Assembly (NCBI GenBank): GCA_947168335.1 | Contig: CAMVLM010000016.1 | Span: 1-40,323, forward strand | Length of the DNA stretch: 40,323 nt | DNA from: an uncultured Butyrivibrio sp. | GTDB lineage: Bacteria; Bacillota; Clostridia; Lachnospirales; Lachnospiraceae | Direction: 5' to 3' | Shown here: positions 5,867 to 15,727 of the stretch, piece after piece | How positions within the stretch are numbered: position 1 is the first letter of the stretch | Layout of the letters: each line of letters begins with the position of its first letter | Program-made: the position numbers and the translations under genes | Notes under the pieces: generated by a model | Database searches by the model: none | The model's input: the letters and a program-made list of their open reading frames with translations, nothing else | What the model was told of the DNA's origin: nothing

Positions 5867-8704
5867 GTGGATATGGCTACAAGTAATACAAGAAAAAGAA
5901 AAAGTCCTCAGAACAGAGGAACGGCTAAGAGATCACAGGCCTCCAGGCGTCCTGAAAAGAGATATCAGGATGAAACATTTGACTATGCATTAAAGAGTGA
6001 GATTTCGCTCATAGTCTTTGGCGCACTGTCGGTCTTTTTATTTTTATGTAATTTCGGTATATGCGGAACCTTTGGCAATGCAGTAAGTAATGTGCAGTTC
6101 GGACTGTTTGGCATTGCAGCTTTTATAATGCCTGTGGTATTTTTCGGTTCGGTTGCGCTTTTACTTTCAAATGAAGGAAGCCCGGCTGCAATTAGCAAAG
6201 TTGTTTCTGGGCTGGTTTTACTTCTGACGTTTTCCATGCTGCTTGAACTCTTCACAGGAAGAATTCAGGGAATGGGAGTCTATGACGGTGCCGAGATATA
6301 CAGGGCTGCGGGAGAACACAGAAACGGCGGTGGATTCTTTGCAGGAAGCCTCACATATTTTTTATATAAAAATCTGTCTCTGGCAGGAACACTTATTGTA
6401 ATGCTGGTTATAGCACTTATCAGTCTTGGAATCTTTACGAGAAAATCCATTGTCTCCGGAATGAAGAGAGGTGGAAGGCGAGTTATCGAGAAGACCAGAC
6501 AGAGTGCCGAGGATTACAGAGATTATATCGATGAGAGAGCCAGACTTCGTCAGGAAGAAAGAACAAGGATTGAGGAAGAAAGACAGCTTCTTCTGGAACA
6601 GAAAGAGGACGAGAAGATCCTCAGAATGGACAAAAAGGTAACCGGTGTCAGCATGGATACCGTTATTGAAGAGGATGATGAGGAAGACAATTATCGTGAA
6701 CCCCAGATACATATGCTTGATGGGGATCCGGATGATAATACTGCAGAGATTACCGAATGTCAGGATCATGTAAAACAGAACATTTTTATTCCTGAAGAAG
6801 AAATTCATGATGATATTCATGAAATAAGATTTAATCCAAGCATTGTCACCAAAGAAGGTGAAGCAGGCCAGATGGAGCTCAGAACAGATGACGAGCCTGT
6901 TTCCATGACCCATAAGATTGATTTTACTGATTCCGAAGAAGATGATGAATCTGAGGATAATGTGATACAGGGACGTTTTTCTCCCGAATATAAGGAAGAA
7001 CCGGAAGAGGAAGAAGAAATCTCTGATTACAAAATGCCTGTAAGACCTGTTGCAAGACTGGCAGAGCAGGAAAGCGATGATGACATGGATGATATTCCGA
7101 TTCATTCAGAGAATCTGGCACCTGATTATAACGGTGAATATGCAATTCATTCCACCGATTATATCAGAAGCAGGAAAACGGAAAAGAGAATTCAGAAATC
7201 TCAGGAGAGCTCAATAATAAAACCTCCTGCCAGAGAATATGAATTTCCGCCGGTAAAGCTTTTATCAAAGGGAGTAAAAGGAAAGGGCGACTCTGCAAAA
7301 CATCTTAAGGATACAGCCAGGACTTTGCAGGAGACGCTTGAGATGTTTCATGTAAATGCGATTGTAACTGATATAAGTCAGGGACCTTCTGTTACAAGAT
7401 ATGAGCTTCAGCCCGAAGCGGGTGTCAAGGTAAGGAAAATTGTTGACCTGGCTGATGACATCAAGATGCATCTTGCAGCTACAGATATCAGAATTGAAGC
7501 GCCCATACCCGGTAAATCAGCAGTCGGTATTGAGGTGCCTAACAAAGAGAACTCTCCGGTAGCGGTCAGAGACCTTATTGAGAGTGACGAATTCAATAAA
7601 TCAAAATCAAATCTTACTGTTGCAGTAGGTAAAGATATTGCAGGTAAGATCGTGGTGACGGACATCGCCAAGATGCCCCATCTGCTGATTGCCGGTGCAA
7701 CCGGATCAGGTAAGTCGGTTTGTATAAATACTATTATTATGAGTATTCTATACAAGGCATCTCCTGAAGATGTCAGACTTATCATGATCGATCCTAAGAT
7801 TGTTGAGCTTTCAGTTTACAACGGAATACCGCACCTTCTGATTCCTGTTGTTACTGATCCCAAGAAGGCTGCAGCTGCTCTTAACTGGGCTGTTGCCGAG
7901 ATGACCAACAGATACAAGAAATTTGCGAATGCCAAAGTCCGTGACCTTAAGGGATATAATGAACTCTGCAAGCAGTCAAATGACGAAGAAATGCAGAAAA
8001 TGCCAGAAATTGTGCTTATTGTAGATGAGCTTGCGGATCTGATGATGCAGTTTAAGAATGAGGTTGAGGATTCCATTGTACGACTTACACAGCTTGCAAG
8101 AGCTGCCGGAATCTATCTTATCATTGCAACACAGAGACCTTCTGTTGATGTAATTACCGGACTTATCAAGGCAAATATTCCCAGCAGAATTGCTTTTGCG
8201 GTTTCGAGTGGTGTTGACTCAAGAACAATACTTGATACTCAAGGTGCTGAGAAGCTTATCGGTAAGGGAGACATGCTGTTTTTCCCCAGAGGTTACAACA
8301 AACCGGCCAGAGTTCAGGGATGTTTTGTATCAGATGATGAAGTTATGGCTGTTACCGATTTTGTTAAGAATCAGAATGTCGCAACATCCTACGGCGATAA
8401 TGTTCAGGATGAGATGCAGAATTATGAAGTTCAGTCAAAATCAGCCGGAAACAGCTCAACTGATAGTGCAGATGCAGCATCAGATCTTGATCCTTTGTTT
8501 GCTCAGGCAGGTGCAGCTATAATAGAGAAGGACAAAGCTTCCATAGGAATGCTGCAGAGATTATACAAGATAGGTTTTAACAGAGCTGCGAGAATTATGG
8601 ATCAGCTTAGTGATGCCGGAGTCGTAGGACCTGAGGAAGGAACAAAGCCAAGAAAAATTCTTATGACGAAGGAAGAATTTGATAGTTACATTAATGTTTC
8701 ATAA
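5867..8704 (+). CDS. ftsK: FtsK/SpoIIIE DNA translocase
   Basis: 945 aa. A hexameric ATP-driven pump that moves chromosomal DNA through the closing septum or into the forespore. N-terminal membrane domain with about four hydrophobic segments (residues 45-190), then a long acidic, low-complexity linker (about 190-440), an alpha domain, and the RecA-like motor with Walker A GATGSGKS (610-617) and Walker B IVLIVDELADLMM (about 712-724), IIATQRPSVDVITG, and a C-terminal winged-helix gamma domain (about 870-940, ASIGMLQRLYKIGFNRAA) that reads DNA polarity sequences. Start taken as GTG 5867, with GAGAAG upstream; ATG 5873 is an equally sensible alternative. SpoIIIE versus FtsK cannot be told from sequence alone. 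fhs follows after 42 bp. Confidence 0.95.
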   Translation: MDMATSNTRKRKSPQNRGTAKRSQASRRPEKRYQDETFDYALKSEISLIVFGALSVFLFLCNFGICGTFGNAVSNVQFGLFGIAAFIMPVVFFGSVALLLSNEGSPAAISKVVSGLVLLLTFSMLLELFTGRIQGMGVYDGAEIYRAAGEHRNGGGFFAGSLTYFLYKNLSLAGTLIVMLVIALISLGIFTRKSIVSGMKRGGRRVIEKTRQSAEDYRDYIDERARLRQEERTRIEEERQLLLEQKEDEKILRMDKKVTGVSMDTVIEEDDEEDNYREPQIHMLDGDPDDNTAEITECQDHVKQNIFIPEEEIHDDIHEIRFNPSIVTKEGEAGQMELRTDDEPVSMTHKIDFTDSEEDDESEDNVIQGRFSPEYKEEPEEEEEISDYKMPVRPVARLAEQESDDDMDDIPIHSENLAPDYNGEYAIHSTDYIRSRKTEKRIQKSQESSIIKPPAREYEFPPVKLLSKGVKGKGDSAKHLKDTARTLQETLEMFHVNAIVTDISQGPSVTRYELQPEAGVKVRKIVDLADDIKMHLAATDIRIEAPIPGKSAVGIEVPNKENSPVAVRDLIESDEFNKSKSNLTVAVGKDIAGKIVVTDIAKMPHLLIAGATGSGKSVCINTIIMSILYKASPEDVRLIMIDPKIVELSVYNGIPHLLIPVVTDPKKAAAALNWAVAEMTNRYKKFANAKVRDLKGYNELCKQSNDEEMQKMPEIVLIVDELADLMMQFKNEVEDSIVRLTQLARAAGIYLIIATQRPSVDVITGLIKANIPSRIAFAVSSGVDSRTILDTQGAEKLIGKGDMLFFPRGYNKPARVQGCFVSDDEVMAVTDFVKNQNVATSYGDNVQDEMQNYEVQSKSAGNSSTDSADAASDLDPLFAQAGAAIIEKDKASIGMLQRLYKIGFNRAARIMDQLSDAGVVGPEEGTKPRKILMTKEEFDSYINVS

Positions 8705-8746
8705 TATTGGTTAGGATAGCCAGGCACAGTAAAGTAGGAGGTTTTT

Positions 8747-10423
8747 ATGGCATTTAAATCTGACATTGAAATTGCAAGAGAAGCTGAACTTTGGCCCATT
8801 AAGGAAGTGGCAGCCAAATTAGGCGCAGGTGAAGATGATCTGGAGTTATACGGCAAGTATAAGGCAAAACTCTCAGAGGAATATCTTCAGAAAATAAGCA
8901 AAAACAAAAAAGGTAAGCTTGTTCTTGTAACAGCGATCAATCCCACACCGGCAGGTGAGGGAAAGACAACTACAAGTGTCGGCCTTGGCGATGCTATGCA
9001 GCGCCTTGGTAAAAAATGTGTTATCGCATTGAGAGAGCCATCACTTGGCCCCTGCTTTGGAATAAAAGGCGGAGCTGCAGGTGGCGGATATGCCCAGGTT
9101 GTACCAATGGAAGATATTAATCTCCACTTTACAGGTGATTTTCATGCAATAACATCTGCAAATAACCTTCTTGCTGCACTTCTTGACAATCATATCCAGC
9201 AGGGCAATGAGCTTGGTATTGATACACGTCAGATCATCTGGAAGCGTTGCGAGGATATGAATGACAGAGTCTTAAGAAACATTGTTGTTGGCCTTGGTAA
9301 CAAGATGGACGGCGTTGTGAGAGAAGACCACTTTGTAATAACAGTTGCCTCTGAGATAATGGCTATTCTCTGCCTTTCAAAGGATATGAAGGACCTTAAG
9401 GAGAGACTTTCAAGAATAGTAGTAGCATATAACTTTGAAGGCAATCCGGTTACTGCAGGAGATCTGAAAGCTGTCGGAGCAATGGCTGCTCTTTTGAAGG
9501 ATGCATTAAAGCCCAATCTTGTTCAGACACTTGAACATACACCTGTAATTATTCACGGTGGTCCTTTTGCAAATATAGCTCATGGCTGTAATTCAATAAG
9601 AGCAACGGAAGCTGCTCTTTTGATGTCAGATATAACAATCACTGAGGCAGGCTTTGGTGCTGACCTTGGAGCTGAGAAATTCCTTGATATCAAGTGCAGA
9701 ATGAATGGTCTTGCACCTGATGCGGTTGTACTTGTCGCTACTGTGAGAGCACTTAAGTATAACGGCGGAGTACCCAAGGATAAGCTTTCAGAAGAGAATC
9801 TTGATGCTCTTAAAAAGGGAATTGTGAATCTTGAGAAGCACATAGAGAACCTTCAGCAGTACGGAATTCCTGTTGTTGTTACACTTAATGCTTTTGTATC
9901 AGATACTGATTCAGAGGTTAGTTTTATTGAGGAGTTCTGCAAAGAAAGAGGCTGCGAGTTTGCCCTTTCCGAAGTATGGGAAAAGGGAGGCAAGGGCGGA
10001 GAAGCTCTTGCAAAGGCAGTACTTGACACAATTGAGAATAAGAAGAGCAATTTCAGTCCTATATATGCAGATGATCTTTCTCCCGAGGAAAAGATAGAAG
10101 CTGTAGCAAAAAAAATTTATGGTGCAAAGGATGTTATCTATGCACCTGCAGCAAAGAAGCAGCTTAAGAAGATTGTTGATATGGGTTATGGAAATCTCCC
10201 TGTCTGCATGGCAAAGACTCAGTATTCACTTTCAGATGATCCGTCACTTCTTGGCAGACCTGAAGGATATGATCTGAATGTAAGAGATGCTTATGTTTCC
10301 GCCGGAGCAGGATTTATAGTTGTGCTTACGGGTAATATTATGACTATGCCTGGTCTTCCCAAGAAACCGGCTGCTTTTGAGATTGATGTTGATGATAACG
10401 GAAATATAGTGGGGTTATTCTGA
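8747..10423 (+). CDS. fhs: Formate--tetrahydrofolate ligase
   Basis: 558 aa, normal full length. It makes 10-formyl-THF from formate, THF and ATP, feeding purine synthesis and, in anaerobes, handling formate in one-carbon metabolism. Visible family marks are the P-loop region [20 protein letters not shown] near residue 65, [37 protein letters not shown], and the closing [15 protein letters not shown]. Start is fixed by TAGGAGG at 8734-8740, 6 nt before ATG. Its stop overlaps the start of folD by one base, so the two consecutive folate enzymes are coupled. Confidence 0.97.
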   Translation: MAFKSDIEIAREAELWPIKEVAAKLGAGEDDLELYGKYKAKLSEEYLQKISKNKKGKLVLVTAINPTPAGEGKTTTSVGLGDAMQRLGKKCVIALREPSLGPCFGIKGGAAGGGYAQVVPMEDINLHFTGDFHAITSANNLLAALLDNHIQQGNELGIDTRQIIWKRCEDMNDRVLRNIVVGLGNKMDGVVREDHFVITVASEIMAILCLSKDMKDLKERLSRIVVAYNFEGNPVTAGDLKAVGAMAALLKDALKPNLVQTLEHTPVIIHGGPFANIAHGCNSIRATEAALLMSDITITEAGFGADLGAEKFLDIKCRMNGLAPDAVVLVATVRALKYNGGVPKDKLSEENLDALKKGIVNLEKHIENLQQYGIPVVVTLNAFVSDTDSEVSFIEEFCKERGCEFALSEVWEKGGKGGEALAKAVLDTIENKKSNFSPIYADDLSPEEKIEAVAKKIYGAKDVIYAPAAKKQLKKIVDMGYGNLPVCMAKTQYSLSDDPSLLGRPEGYDLNVRDAYVSAGAGFIVVLTGNIMTMPGLPKKPAAFEIDVDDNGNIVGLF

Positions 10424-11289
10424 TGGAAACAAAAATAATTGACGGAAAAGAAATATCTCTCATGGTAAAGAATGAAGTCAGGGATAAAACCGCTGCCTTC
10501 AAAGAAAAGACAGGAAAAGAAGTATGCCTGGCTGTTATTCTTGTGGGTGAGGATCCTGCATCACAGGTCTATGTAAGAAACAAGAAAAAGGCCTGCGATT
10601 ATGTTGGTTTTAAGTCATTGTCATACGAACTTCCTGAGAGTACTACCCAGGAGGAACTGCTTGAACTTATAGAGAAGCTCAACAATGATGATTCAGTTCA
10701 TGGAATCCTTGTACAGATGCCTCTTCCAAAGCAGATTGATGAGAAGACTGTTATCGATACAATAAGCCCTCTTAAGGATGTGGATGGATTTCATCCCATG
10801 AATGTCGGTGCACTTTGCATTGGAGAAAAGGGATTTGTTTCCTGTACACCTGCGGGAGTTATTCAGCTCCTTAAGAGATCAGGTGTTGAAATTGCAGGTA
10901 AAGAATGTGTGATAATCGGCAGAAGTAATATTGTCGGAAAACCCATGGCGCTTCTTATGCTCAGAGAGAATGCGACAGTAACAGTTGCTCATTCTAAAAC
11001 AAAAGACCTTGCAGAGGTAGTAAGAAGAGCTGATATAGTTATTGCTGCCATCGGTAAGGCAAAGGCGATCACAGCTGATTACATCAAAGAAGGTGCAGTG
11101 GTAATTGATGTTGGCATAAACAGAAATGCAGAAACCGGCAAGCTTTGCGGTGACGTGGATTATGAAAACGTTGCACCTAAGTGCAGTGCTATTACACCTG
11201 TTCCCGGCGGAGTGGGTCCCATGACTATCGCTATGCTTATGAACAACTGCCTTGAATCAGCACTCAGATTTTCAGGAGAAAACATTTAA
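10423..11289 (+). CDS. folD: Methylenetetrahydrofolate dehydrogenase/cyclohydrolase
   Basis: 288 aa. Bifunctional cytosolic enzyme interconverting 5,10-methylene-THF, 5,10-methenyl-THF and 10-formyl-THF with NADP(H) or NAD(H). Family motifs are present in order: YVRNKKKACDYVGF with the catalytic Lys, GILVQMPLPKQI, KDVDGFHPMNVG, CTPAGVIQLL, GRSNIVGKPMALL (nucleotide-binding) and TPVPGGVGPMTIAML. It starts inside TGATG overlapping the fhs stop and ends inside TAATG overlapping the next gene, so fhs-folD-11289 are read as one coupled unit. Confidence 0.97.
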   Translation: METKIIDGKEISLMVKNEVRDKTAAFKEKTGKEVCLAVILVGEDPASQVYVRNKKKACDYVGFKSLSYELPESTTQEELLELIEKLNNDDSVHGILVQMPLPKQIDEKTVIDTISPLKDVDGFHPMNVGALCIGEKGFVSCTPAGVIQLLKRSGVEIAGKECVIIGRSNIVGKPMALLMLRENATVTVAHSKTKDLAEVVRRADIVIAAIGKAKAITADYIKEGAVVIDVGINRNAETGKLCGDVDYENVAPKCSAITPVPGGVGPMTIAMLMNNCLESALRFSGENI

Positions 11290-12743
11290 TGAAATGTCCT
11301 AAATGCGGGGCTTATATTCCTGAAGGAAACCTTTATTGCGGAAAATGCGGCACGGAAATAAGTTTTGTTCCGGAGTTTGAGCCAGAGGTTGAAAACAGAA
11401 TAAGTGAAAGTCTGTCCGGAGTTGCTAATAATCTTAAAGATGACATTTTTAAGACCAGGAAGCTGTTTGAAGATTCATCTTCAAACAGAAGTAATTATGA
11501 TCGCAGAACGGTTTTACTGACTTCAATCACTGCAGTAATAATAATTGCAGTTGCTTTGTGTTTATCGTTCCTGCTTTTAAAAGGACTTAACTCTGCAAAG
11601 AGCTATGAGGAACAGGCACAGGATTATTATGTTGCCGGAAAGTTTGATAAGGCCATAACTGCCATTGATAAGGCAATCGAAAACACTGAAGATACTGAAA
11701 CCATAGAAGAGCTGATGTTCAAGCGATTTGCCTATGAGATTGAGGGCTCTTACAGGGATGAAGCCATAGGTACGCTTACAGAGCTTACAGACAGCAATAT
11801 TTTTTCTGAATCCACAGTTAATCTTGCTACTGAAGAACTTATAAAACTCTACATAGAAGATGAGAATTATGAAGAAGTAGCTGAAATAGTTGCGGAAAGT
11901 TCATCAGCACAGATTAAAGCGAAGTATTCGGATTATATTCCAATGAAGCCGGTTATTTATCCTGACGAGGGTGAGTATGATAAGGTATTGGAAATATCCA
12001 TCACAACCCAGTCAGATGGTGATATCTACTATACAGTTAATGGCTCAGATCCTGACGGTAATTCTATTAAGTATGAGGATGTACTTACTTTGGAAGAAGA
12101 AGGAGATTATGTCATAAAAGCCATATGTATCAACAAGTATGGACTTCATAGTGATGTTGCAACTTCAATTTTCAGTATTGAGAATATGGGGCCTGCTGCC
12201 CCTGAGATTATGGAGGATAGTGGAGAGTATACTCAGAGCACCATGATTGTTGCAGTTTGTGATGCCGGATGTAAGATTTACTATACTACTGACGGATCTG
12301 ATCCCACTGCTGAATCAAGGCTTTATGTTTCACCTATCTCAATGCCTGTTGGAACAACACATTTTAAATTTGTGGCGGTTGATCAGGATGGAAATTTAAG
12401 TGAGATCGTTGAAAAAGATTACCATTTGTCGTACAGCACACTGGTTTCAGTCGATCAGGCGAGAGCAAGCATTATACAGATCCTTGTTAAACTTGATATT
12501 CTGCTTGATTCTACCGGTAAGATGAGAAGTGAAGAGGGCTATTTCGACTATGTTTATGACAGAGAAATAGAAATTACAGGATCCGGTTCATATTATGTTT
12601 TTGTTGAAAAACATGTTTATAATGACGGAACCGTAAAAGAAACAGGTCTCTTATATGCTGTAAATACGCACGATGGTAAGGTAAACAGACTTGGATATGA
12701 TTCAAGTGGCAATTACACGCTTATTACAATATCAAACAGATAA
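11289..12743 (+). CDS. Zinc-ribbon membrane protein with TPR-like and two chitobiase-C-like domains
   Basis: 484 aa. Order of parts: an N-terminal zinc ribbon (CPKCG at 3-7 and CGKCG at 17-21), an acidic/polar stretch, one transmembrane helix (about 76-98, TSITAVIIIAVALCLSFLLL), a helical TPR-like region (about 105-210, AQDYYVAGKFDKAITAIDKAI), then two beta domains of the CHB_HEX_C type (about 220-295 and 300-375) each with the signature YYTxxGSDP, and a C-terminal domain of about 100 residues. The ribbon should be cytoplasmic and the rest outside. Such domains accompany surface and carbohydrate-binding proteins; no enzyme is evident. It overlaps folD by one base, an unexpected partner for folate genes. 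Confidence 0.8.
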   Translation: MKCPKCGAYIPEGNLYCGKCGTEISFVPEFEPEVENRISESLSGVANNLKDDIFKTRKLFEDSSSNRSNYDRRTVLLTSITAVIIIAVALCLSFLLLKGLNSAKSYEEQAQDYYVAGKFDKAITAIDKAIENTEDTETIEELMFKRFAYEIEGSYRDEAIGTLTELTDSNIFSESTVNLATEELIKLYIEDENYEEVAEIVAESSSAQIKAKYSDYIPMKPVIYPDEGEYDKVLEISITTQSDGDIYYTVNGSDPDGNSIKYEDVLTLEEEGDYVIKAICINKYGLHSDVATSIFSIENMGPAAPEIMEDSGEYTQSTMIVAVCDAGCKIYYTTDGSDPTAESRLYVSPISMPVGTTHFKFVAVDQDGNLSEIVEKDYHLSYSTLVSVDQARASIIQILVKLDILLDSTGKMRSEEGYFDYVYDREIEITGSGSYYVFVEKHVYNDGTVKETGLLYAVNTHDGKVNRLGYDSSGNYTLITISNR

Positions 12744-12769
12744 AGTTTAACACTTTAACACGTAAAAGC

Positions 12770-12798
12770 TTGAAATTATATTATCTATCATTTATTAT
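12770..12798 (+). promoter_or_regulatory. Sigma-A-type promoter for nfnAB
   Basis: TTGAAA (12770-12775), 17-bp spacer, TATTAT (12793-12798): each box has five of six consensus bases. The leader to ATG 12846 would be about 40 nt. Just upstream TTTAACAC occurs twice in tandem (about 12747-12762), a possible regulator site. Confidence 0.6.
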
Positions 12799-12845
12799 TT
12801 TTTACTAAAGGTAATATCTAAAGAATTCATTTTAGGAGGAGAGCA

Positions 12846-13721
12846 ATGTTCAAAATTTTAGAGGCTAATGAGCTGGCTGCGAATATTCATCAGCTGATCG
12901 TAGAAGCTCCCCGTGTGGCAGGCACTTGCATGCCCGGACAGTTTCTTATAGTCCGCGCGGAAGAGGATGGCGAGCGTATACCGCTTACTATCTGTGATTA
13001 TGATAGAGAAAAAGGTACGGTAGAGCTGGTTGTTCAGGCACTTGGTGCTGAGTCACGTAAAATCTGCCGTAAGAAGGCAGGGGATTCTTTACATGATGTA
13101 GTAGGTCCTCTTGGAAATGCTTCAGATCTTTGCAGTGAGGATATCGAAGAACTCAAGAAAAAGAAAATCGTATTCATCGCAGGTGGTGTTGGTACAGCGC
13201 CTGTTTATCCTCAGGCTAAATGGCTTAAGGAGCAGGGTGTTGAGTGCGATGTTATCATAGGTGCCAAGAATAAGGATCTCGTTATTCTTGAGGACCGTTT
13301 CAAGTCAGTATGTAACCTTTATGTTACAACTGATGACGGTTCATATGGCAGAAGCGGAATGGTTACAAAATGTCTTCAGGACCTCTATGATGAGGGCAAG
13401 AGATATGACCATTGTGTAGCAATCGGTCCCATGATCATGATGAAATTTGTATGCAAACTTACAGAGGAACTCGGTATTCCTACAATTGTAAGTATGAATA
13501 CAATCATGGTTGACGGTACAGGTATGTGTGGTGCATGCAGACTTATGGTTGACGGACAGGTTAAATTTGCATGTGTTGACGGACCTGAGTTTGACGGACA
13601 CAAGGTTGATTTTGACCAGGCAATGAGAAGAATGAAACTGTATGCTACTGAAGAGGGACGTCTTGCGCTGAAGGAGCAGGAAGGCGATACCCATCATGGC
13701 GGATGCGGTAACTGTAACTGA
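12846..13721 (+). CDS. nfnA: NfnA-type subunit of NADH-dependent ferredoxin:NADP+ oxidoreductase
   Basis: 291 aa. Ferredoxin-NADP reductase-like subunit: FAD-binding beta barrel with RIPLTICDYD (about 46-55), NAD(P)-binding part with FIAGGVGTAPVYP, and a C-terminal [2Fe-2S] site with C228, C231 and C243 preceded by D223 (DGTGMCGAC), matching the Asp plus three Cys set described for Nfn small subunits. It partners the next gene to couple NADH and reduced ferredoxin to NADP+ by electron bifurcation. Dihydroorotate dehydrogenase PyrK and sulfide dehydrogenase subunits are close relatives, but the adjacent GltD-like gene favours NfnA. SD AGGAGGA precedes the ATG. Confidence 0.9.
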   Translation: MFKILEANELAANIHQLIVEAPRVAGTCMPGQFLIVRAEEDGERIPLTICDYDREKGTVELVVQALGAESRKICRKKAGDSLHDVVGPLGNASDLCSEDIEELKKKKIVFIAGGVGTAPVYPQAKWLKEQGVECDVIIGAKNKDLVILEDRFKSVCNLYVTTDDGSYGRSGMVTKCLQDLYDEGKRYDHCVAIGPMIMMKFVCKLTEELGIPTIVSMNTIMVDGTGMCGACRLMVDGQVKFACVDGPEFDGHKVDFDQAMRRMKLYATEEGRLALKEQEGDTHHGGCGNCN

Positions 13722-13753
13722 GCTTAATTTGTTTATAAAGAATGGAGATAAAA

Positions 13754-15145
13754 ATGGCACAAGATGTGTGGACAAGAGTACCGGTTCGTGAACAGGATCC
13801 CAAGGTTCGCGCAACCAACTTTGAAGAAGTTTGCTTAGGATATAATGAACAGGAGGCAGTTGACGAGGCAACAAGATGTCTTAACTGTCCTAACCCTCAG
13901 TGTGTAAAGGGATGTCCTGTATCAATCAATATCCCTAAGTTTATCCAGGAGCTTAAAGAAGGTAATGTTGAGCAGGCTTATCAGACAATAAGTGAATCCA
14001 GCGCACTTCCTGCTGTTTGCGGACGTGTTTGCCCTCAGGAGAGCCAGTGCGAAGGAAAATGTATCAGAGGTATCAAAGGGGAAGCTGTTTCTATCGGTAA
14101 GCTTGAGAGATTTGTTGCTGATACAGCAAGAGAAAGAGGAATCAAGCCCCAGGGAGCAACTGAGAAGAAGAACAAGAAGGTTGCTATCATCGGTTCAGGC
14201 CCTGCAGGACTTACATGCGCAGGCGACCTTGCAAGAATGGGTTATGATGTAACCATTTTTGAGGCACTCCATGAGGCAGGCGGTGTACTTGTGTATGGTA
14301 TTCCTGAATTCCGTCTTCCCAAGGACGCAGTAGTTAAAAAGGAAATCGAGAACGTTGAGTCTCTCGGTGTTAAGATTGAGAAGGACGTTGTAATCGGAAA
14401 GTCCGTTACAATTGATTCACTTATGAAGGATGAAGGCTTTGAAGCTGTATTCATCGGTTCAGGTGCAGGTCTTCCCAGATTCATGAATATCCCCGGTGAG
14501 CAGGCTCTCGGAGTATTCTCCGCTAATGAGTTCCTCACAAGAAGCAATCTTATGAAGGCATTTAGCGAAGACAGCACAACACCTATTATGAAGCCTAAGA
14601 AGTGCGTAGTAGTCGGTGGTGGTAACGTAGCAATGGATGCTGCACGTACAGCATTAAGACTGGGTGCAGAGGTTCATATCGTTTACAGACGTGGCGAAGA
14701 AGAGCTTCCTGCACGTAAGGAAGAAGTTGAGCACGCTAAGCAGGAAGGTATCATCTTTGATCTTCTTTGCAACCCTGTTGAAATCCTTGAGGATGAGAAC
14801 GGATGGGTTAAGGGATGCAGATGCATTCGTATGGAGCTTGGTGAGCCTGATGAGAGCGGAAGAAGAAGCCCTGTAGAAGTTGCAGGTTCAGAGTTTGAAA
14901 TTGAGTGTGATGCAGTTATCATGTCACTTGGAACAAGCCCGAATCCGCTTATTTCCAGCACAACAGATGGTCTTGATATCAACCGTCGTAAGTGCATCGT
15001 TGCTGATGAAGAGAATGGTAAGACATCAAAAGACGGTGTATTTGCAGGTGGTGATGCCGTAACCGGAGCTGCAACCGTTATTCTTGCAATGGGTGCCGGC
15101 AAAGCAGCAGCTAAGGGAATCGACGAGTATCTCAGCAATAAGTAA
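13754..15145 (+). CDS. nfnB: NfnB-type subunit (GltD-like flavoprotein)
   Basis: 463 aa. N-terminal iron-sulfur region with CLNCPNPQCVKGCP and CGRVCPQESQCEGKC (two four-Cys sets for [4Fe-4S] clusters), FAD site IIGSGPAGLTCAGDLA, then YGIPEFRLPK, the NADPH site VVVGGGNVAMDAARTALRLG with YRRGEEELPARKEE, and a final GDAVTGAATVILAMGAGK. This is the order of NfnB and of glutamate synthase small subunit; adjacency to nfnA (32 bp) decides for Nfn. Start chosen at ATG 13754 because TGGAG at 13743-13747 sits 6 nt upstream; ATG 13742 lacks an SD. Often annotated gltA/NADPH-dependent glutamate synthase. Confidence 0.9.
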   Translation: MAQDVWTRVPVREQDPKVRATNFEEVCLGYNEQEAVDEATRCLNCPNPQCVKGCPVSINIPKFIQELKEGNVEQAYQTISESSALPAVCGRVCPQESQCEGKCIRGIKGEAVSIGKLERFVADTARERGIKPQGATEKKNKKVAIIGSGPAGLTCAGDLARMGYDVTIFEALHEAGGVLVYGIPEFRLPKDAVVKKEIENVESLGVKIEKDVVIGKSVTIDSLMKDEGFEAVFIGSGAGLPRFMNIPGEQALGVFSANEFLTRSNLMKAFSEDSTTPIMKPKKCVVVGGGNVAMDAARTALRLGAEVHIVYRRGEEELPARKEEVEHAKQEGIIFDLLCNPVEILEDENGWVKGCRCIRMELGEPDESGRRSPVEVAGSEFEIECDAVIMSLGTSPNPLISSTTDGLDINRRKCIVADEENGKTSKDGVFAGGDAVTGAATVILAMGAGKAAAKGIDEYLSNK

Positions 15146-15154
15146 ATAAATTCG

Positions 15155-15196
15155 TTCGGTGCGCGTTTTCATCTTATGAGAACGTGCGCCGAATTT
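15155..15196 (+). terminator. Terminator after nfnAB
   Basis: Thirteen-bp stem 15155-15167 / 15181-15193 with two G-T pairs, extendable by about three pairs inward. The following T run is only three bases, so efficiency may be modest. Confidence 0.6.
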
Positions 15197-15238
15197 AATA
15201 AATATGTATCGATATGCGTTTATACTTAGGGAGAAAAG

Positions 15239-15727
15239 ATGGTATATCAGAGTAGTGCGCAGAAGGCACAGGATAATCATGGAAGCGGCATAATGCTTAT
15301 TGCCGTTGGTGGATTGGGACTTATTGGAGATGTAATATTTCTTACCCTGAATCCTATGAATATGCCGATTTTTAATAGATATCTTTCTTGTGGTGTTATG
15401 GGAGCGTTATTCGTTCTTTTTTTCGTTATGGGAATTTTATCTGTAAGAAATTATAAGATCTTTAGCGAAAAAGCAAAAGAAGAGAACAACATGGTCAATC
15501 AGGTCAGGGAATGGTGCGAAAAAGAGCTGACCAGGGAGGTCATTGAAGAAGATATCAGTTTTTCCGATGAAGAAGATTCAAACTTTTTTGGTGATGACAC
15601 CATGTATTTTAAGAGATGTGAATATATAAAAGAACGCATCCGCAGACAGTACGTTAACATTGATGAAGGGCTTATGGATGCCTTTGTTGACGAATTTTAT
15701 GCGGATCTTTACGGAGATGAAGATTGA
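15239..15727 (+). CDS. Small two-helix membrane protein of unknown function
   Basis: 162 aa. Two hydrophobic segments, about residues 18-36 (MLIAVGGLGLIGDVIFLTL) and 46-68 (YLSCGVMGALFVLFFVMGIL), then a charged cytoplasmic tail of about 95 residues rich in Glu and Asp (EEDISFSDEEDSNFF). No known domain seen. SD GGGAG (15229-15233) is 5-6 nt before the ATG. Its stop overlaps the TTG start of rlmH, so it heads the long packed gene run that ends at 26532. Similar small proteins beside rlmH are plausible in relatives but this is not something I can verify. Confidence 0.75.
   Translation: MVYQSSAQKAQDNHGSGIMLIAVGGLGLIGDVIFLTLNPMNMPIFNRYLSCGVMGALFVLFFVMGILSVRNYKIFSEKAKEENNMVNQVREWCEKELTREVIEEDISFSDEEDSNFFGDDTMYFKRCEYIKERIRRQYVNIDEGLMDAFVDEFYADLYGDED

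Noticed and set aside
6362-7105. A 247-codon open frame on the - strand opposite ftsK
   Set aside because: It lies opposite the acidic low-complexity linker of ftsK, where Glu/Asp codons suppress stops on the other strand; no SD, hydrophobic nonsense composition and no family signature.
13341-13874. A 177-codon open frame on the - strand across nfnA and nfnB
   Set aside because: Spans two real genes and their gap, with no SD and a composition unlike the real proteins.
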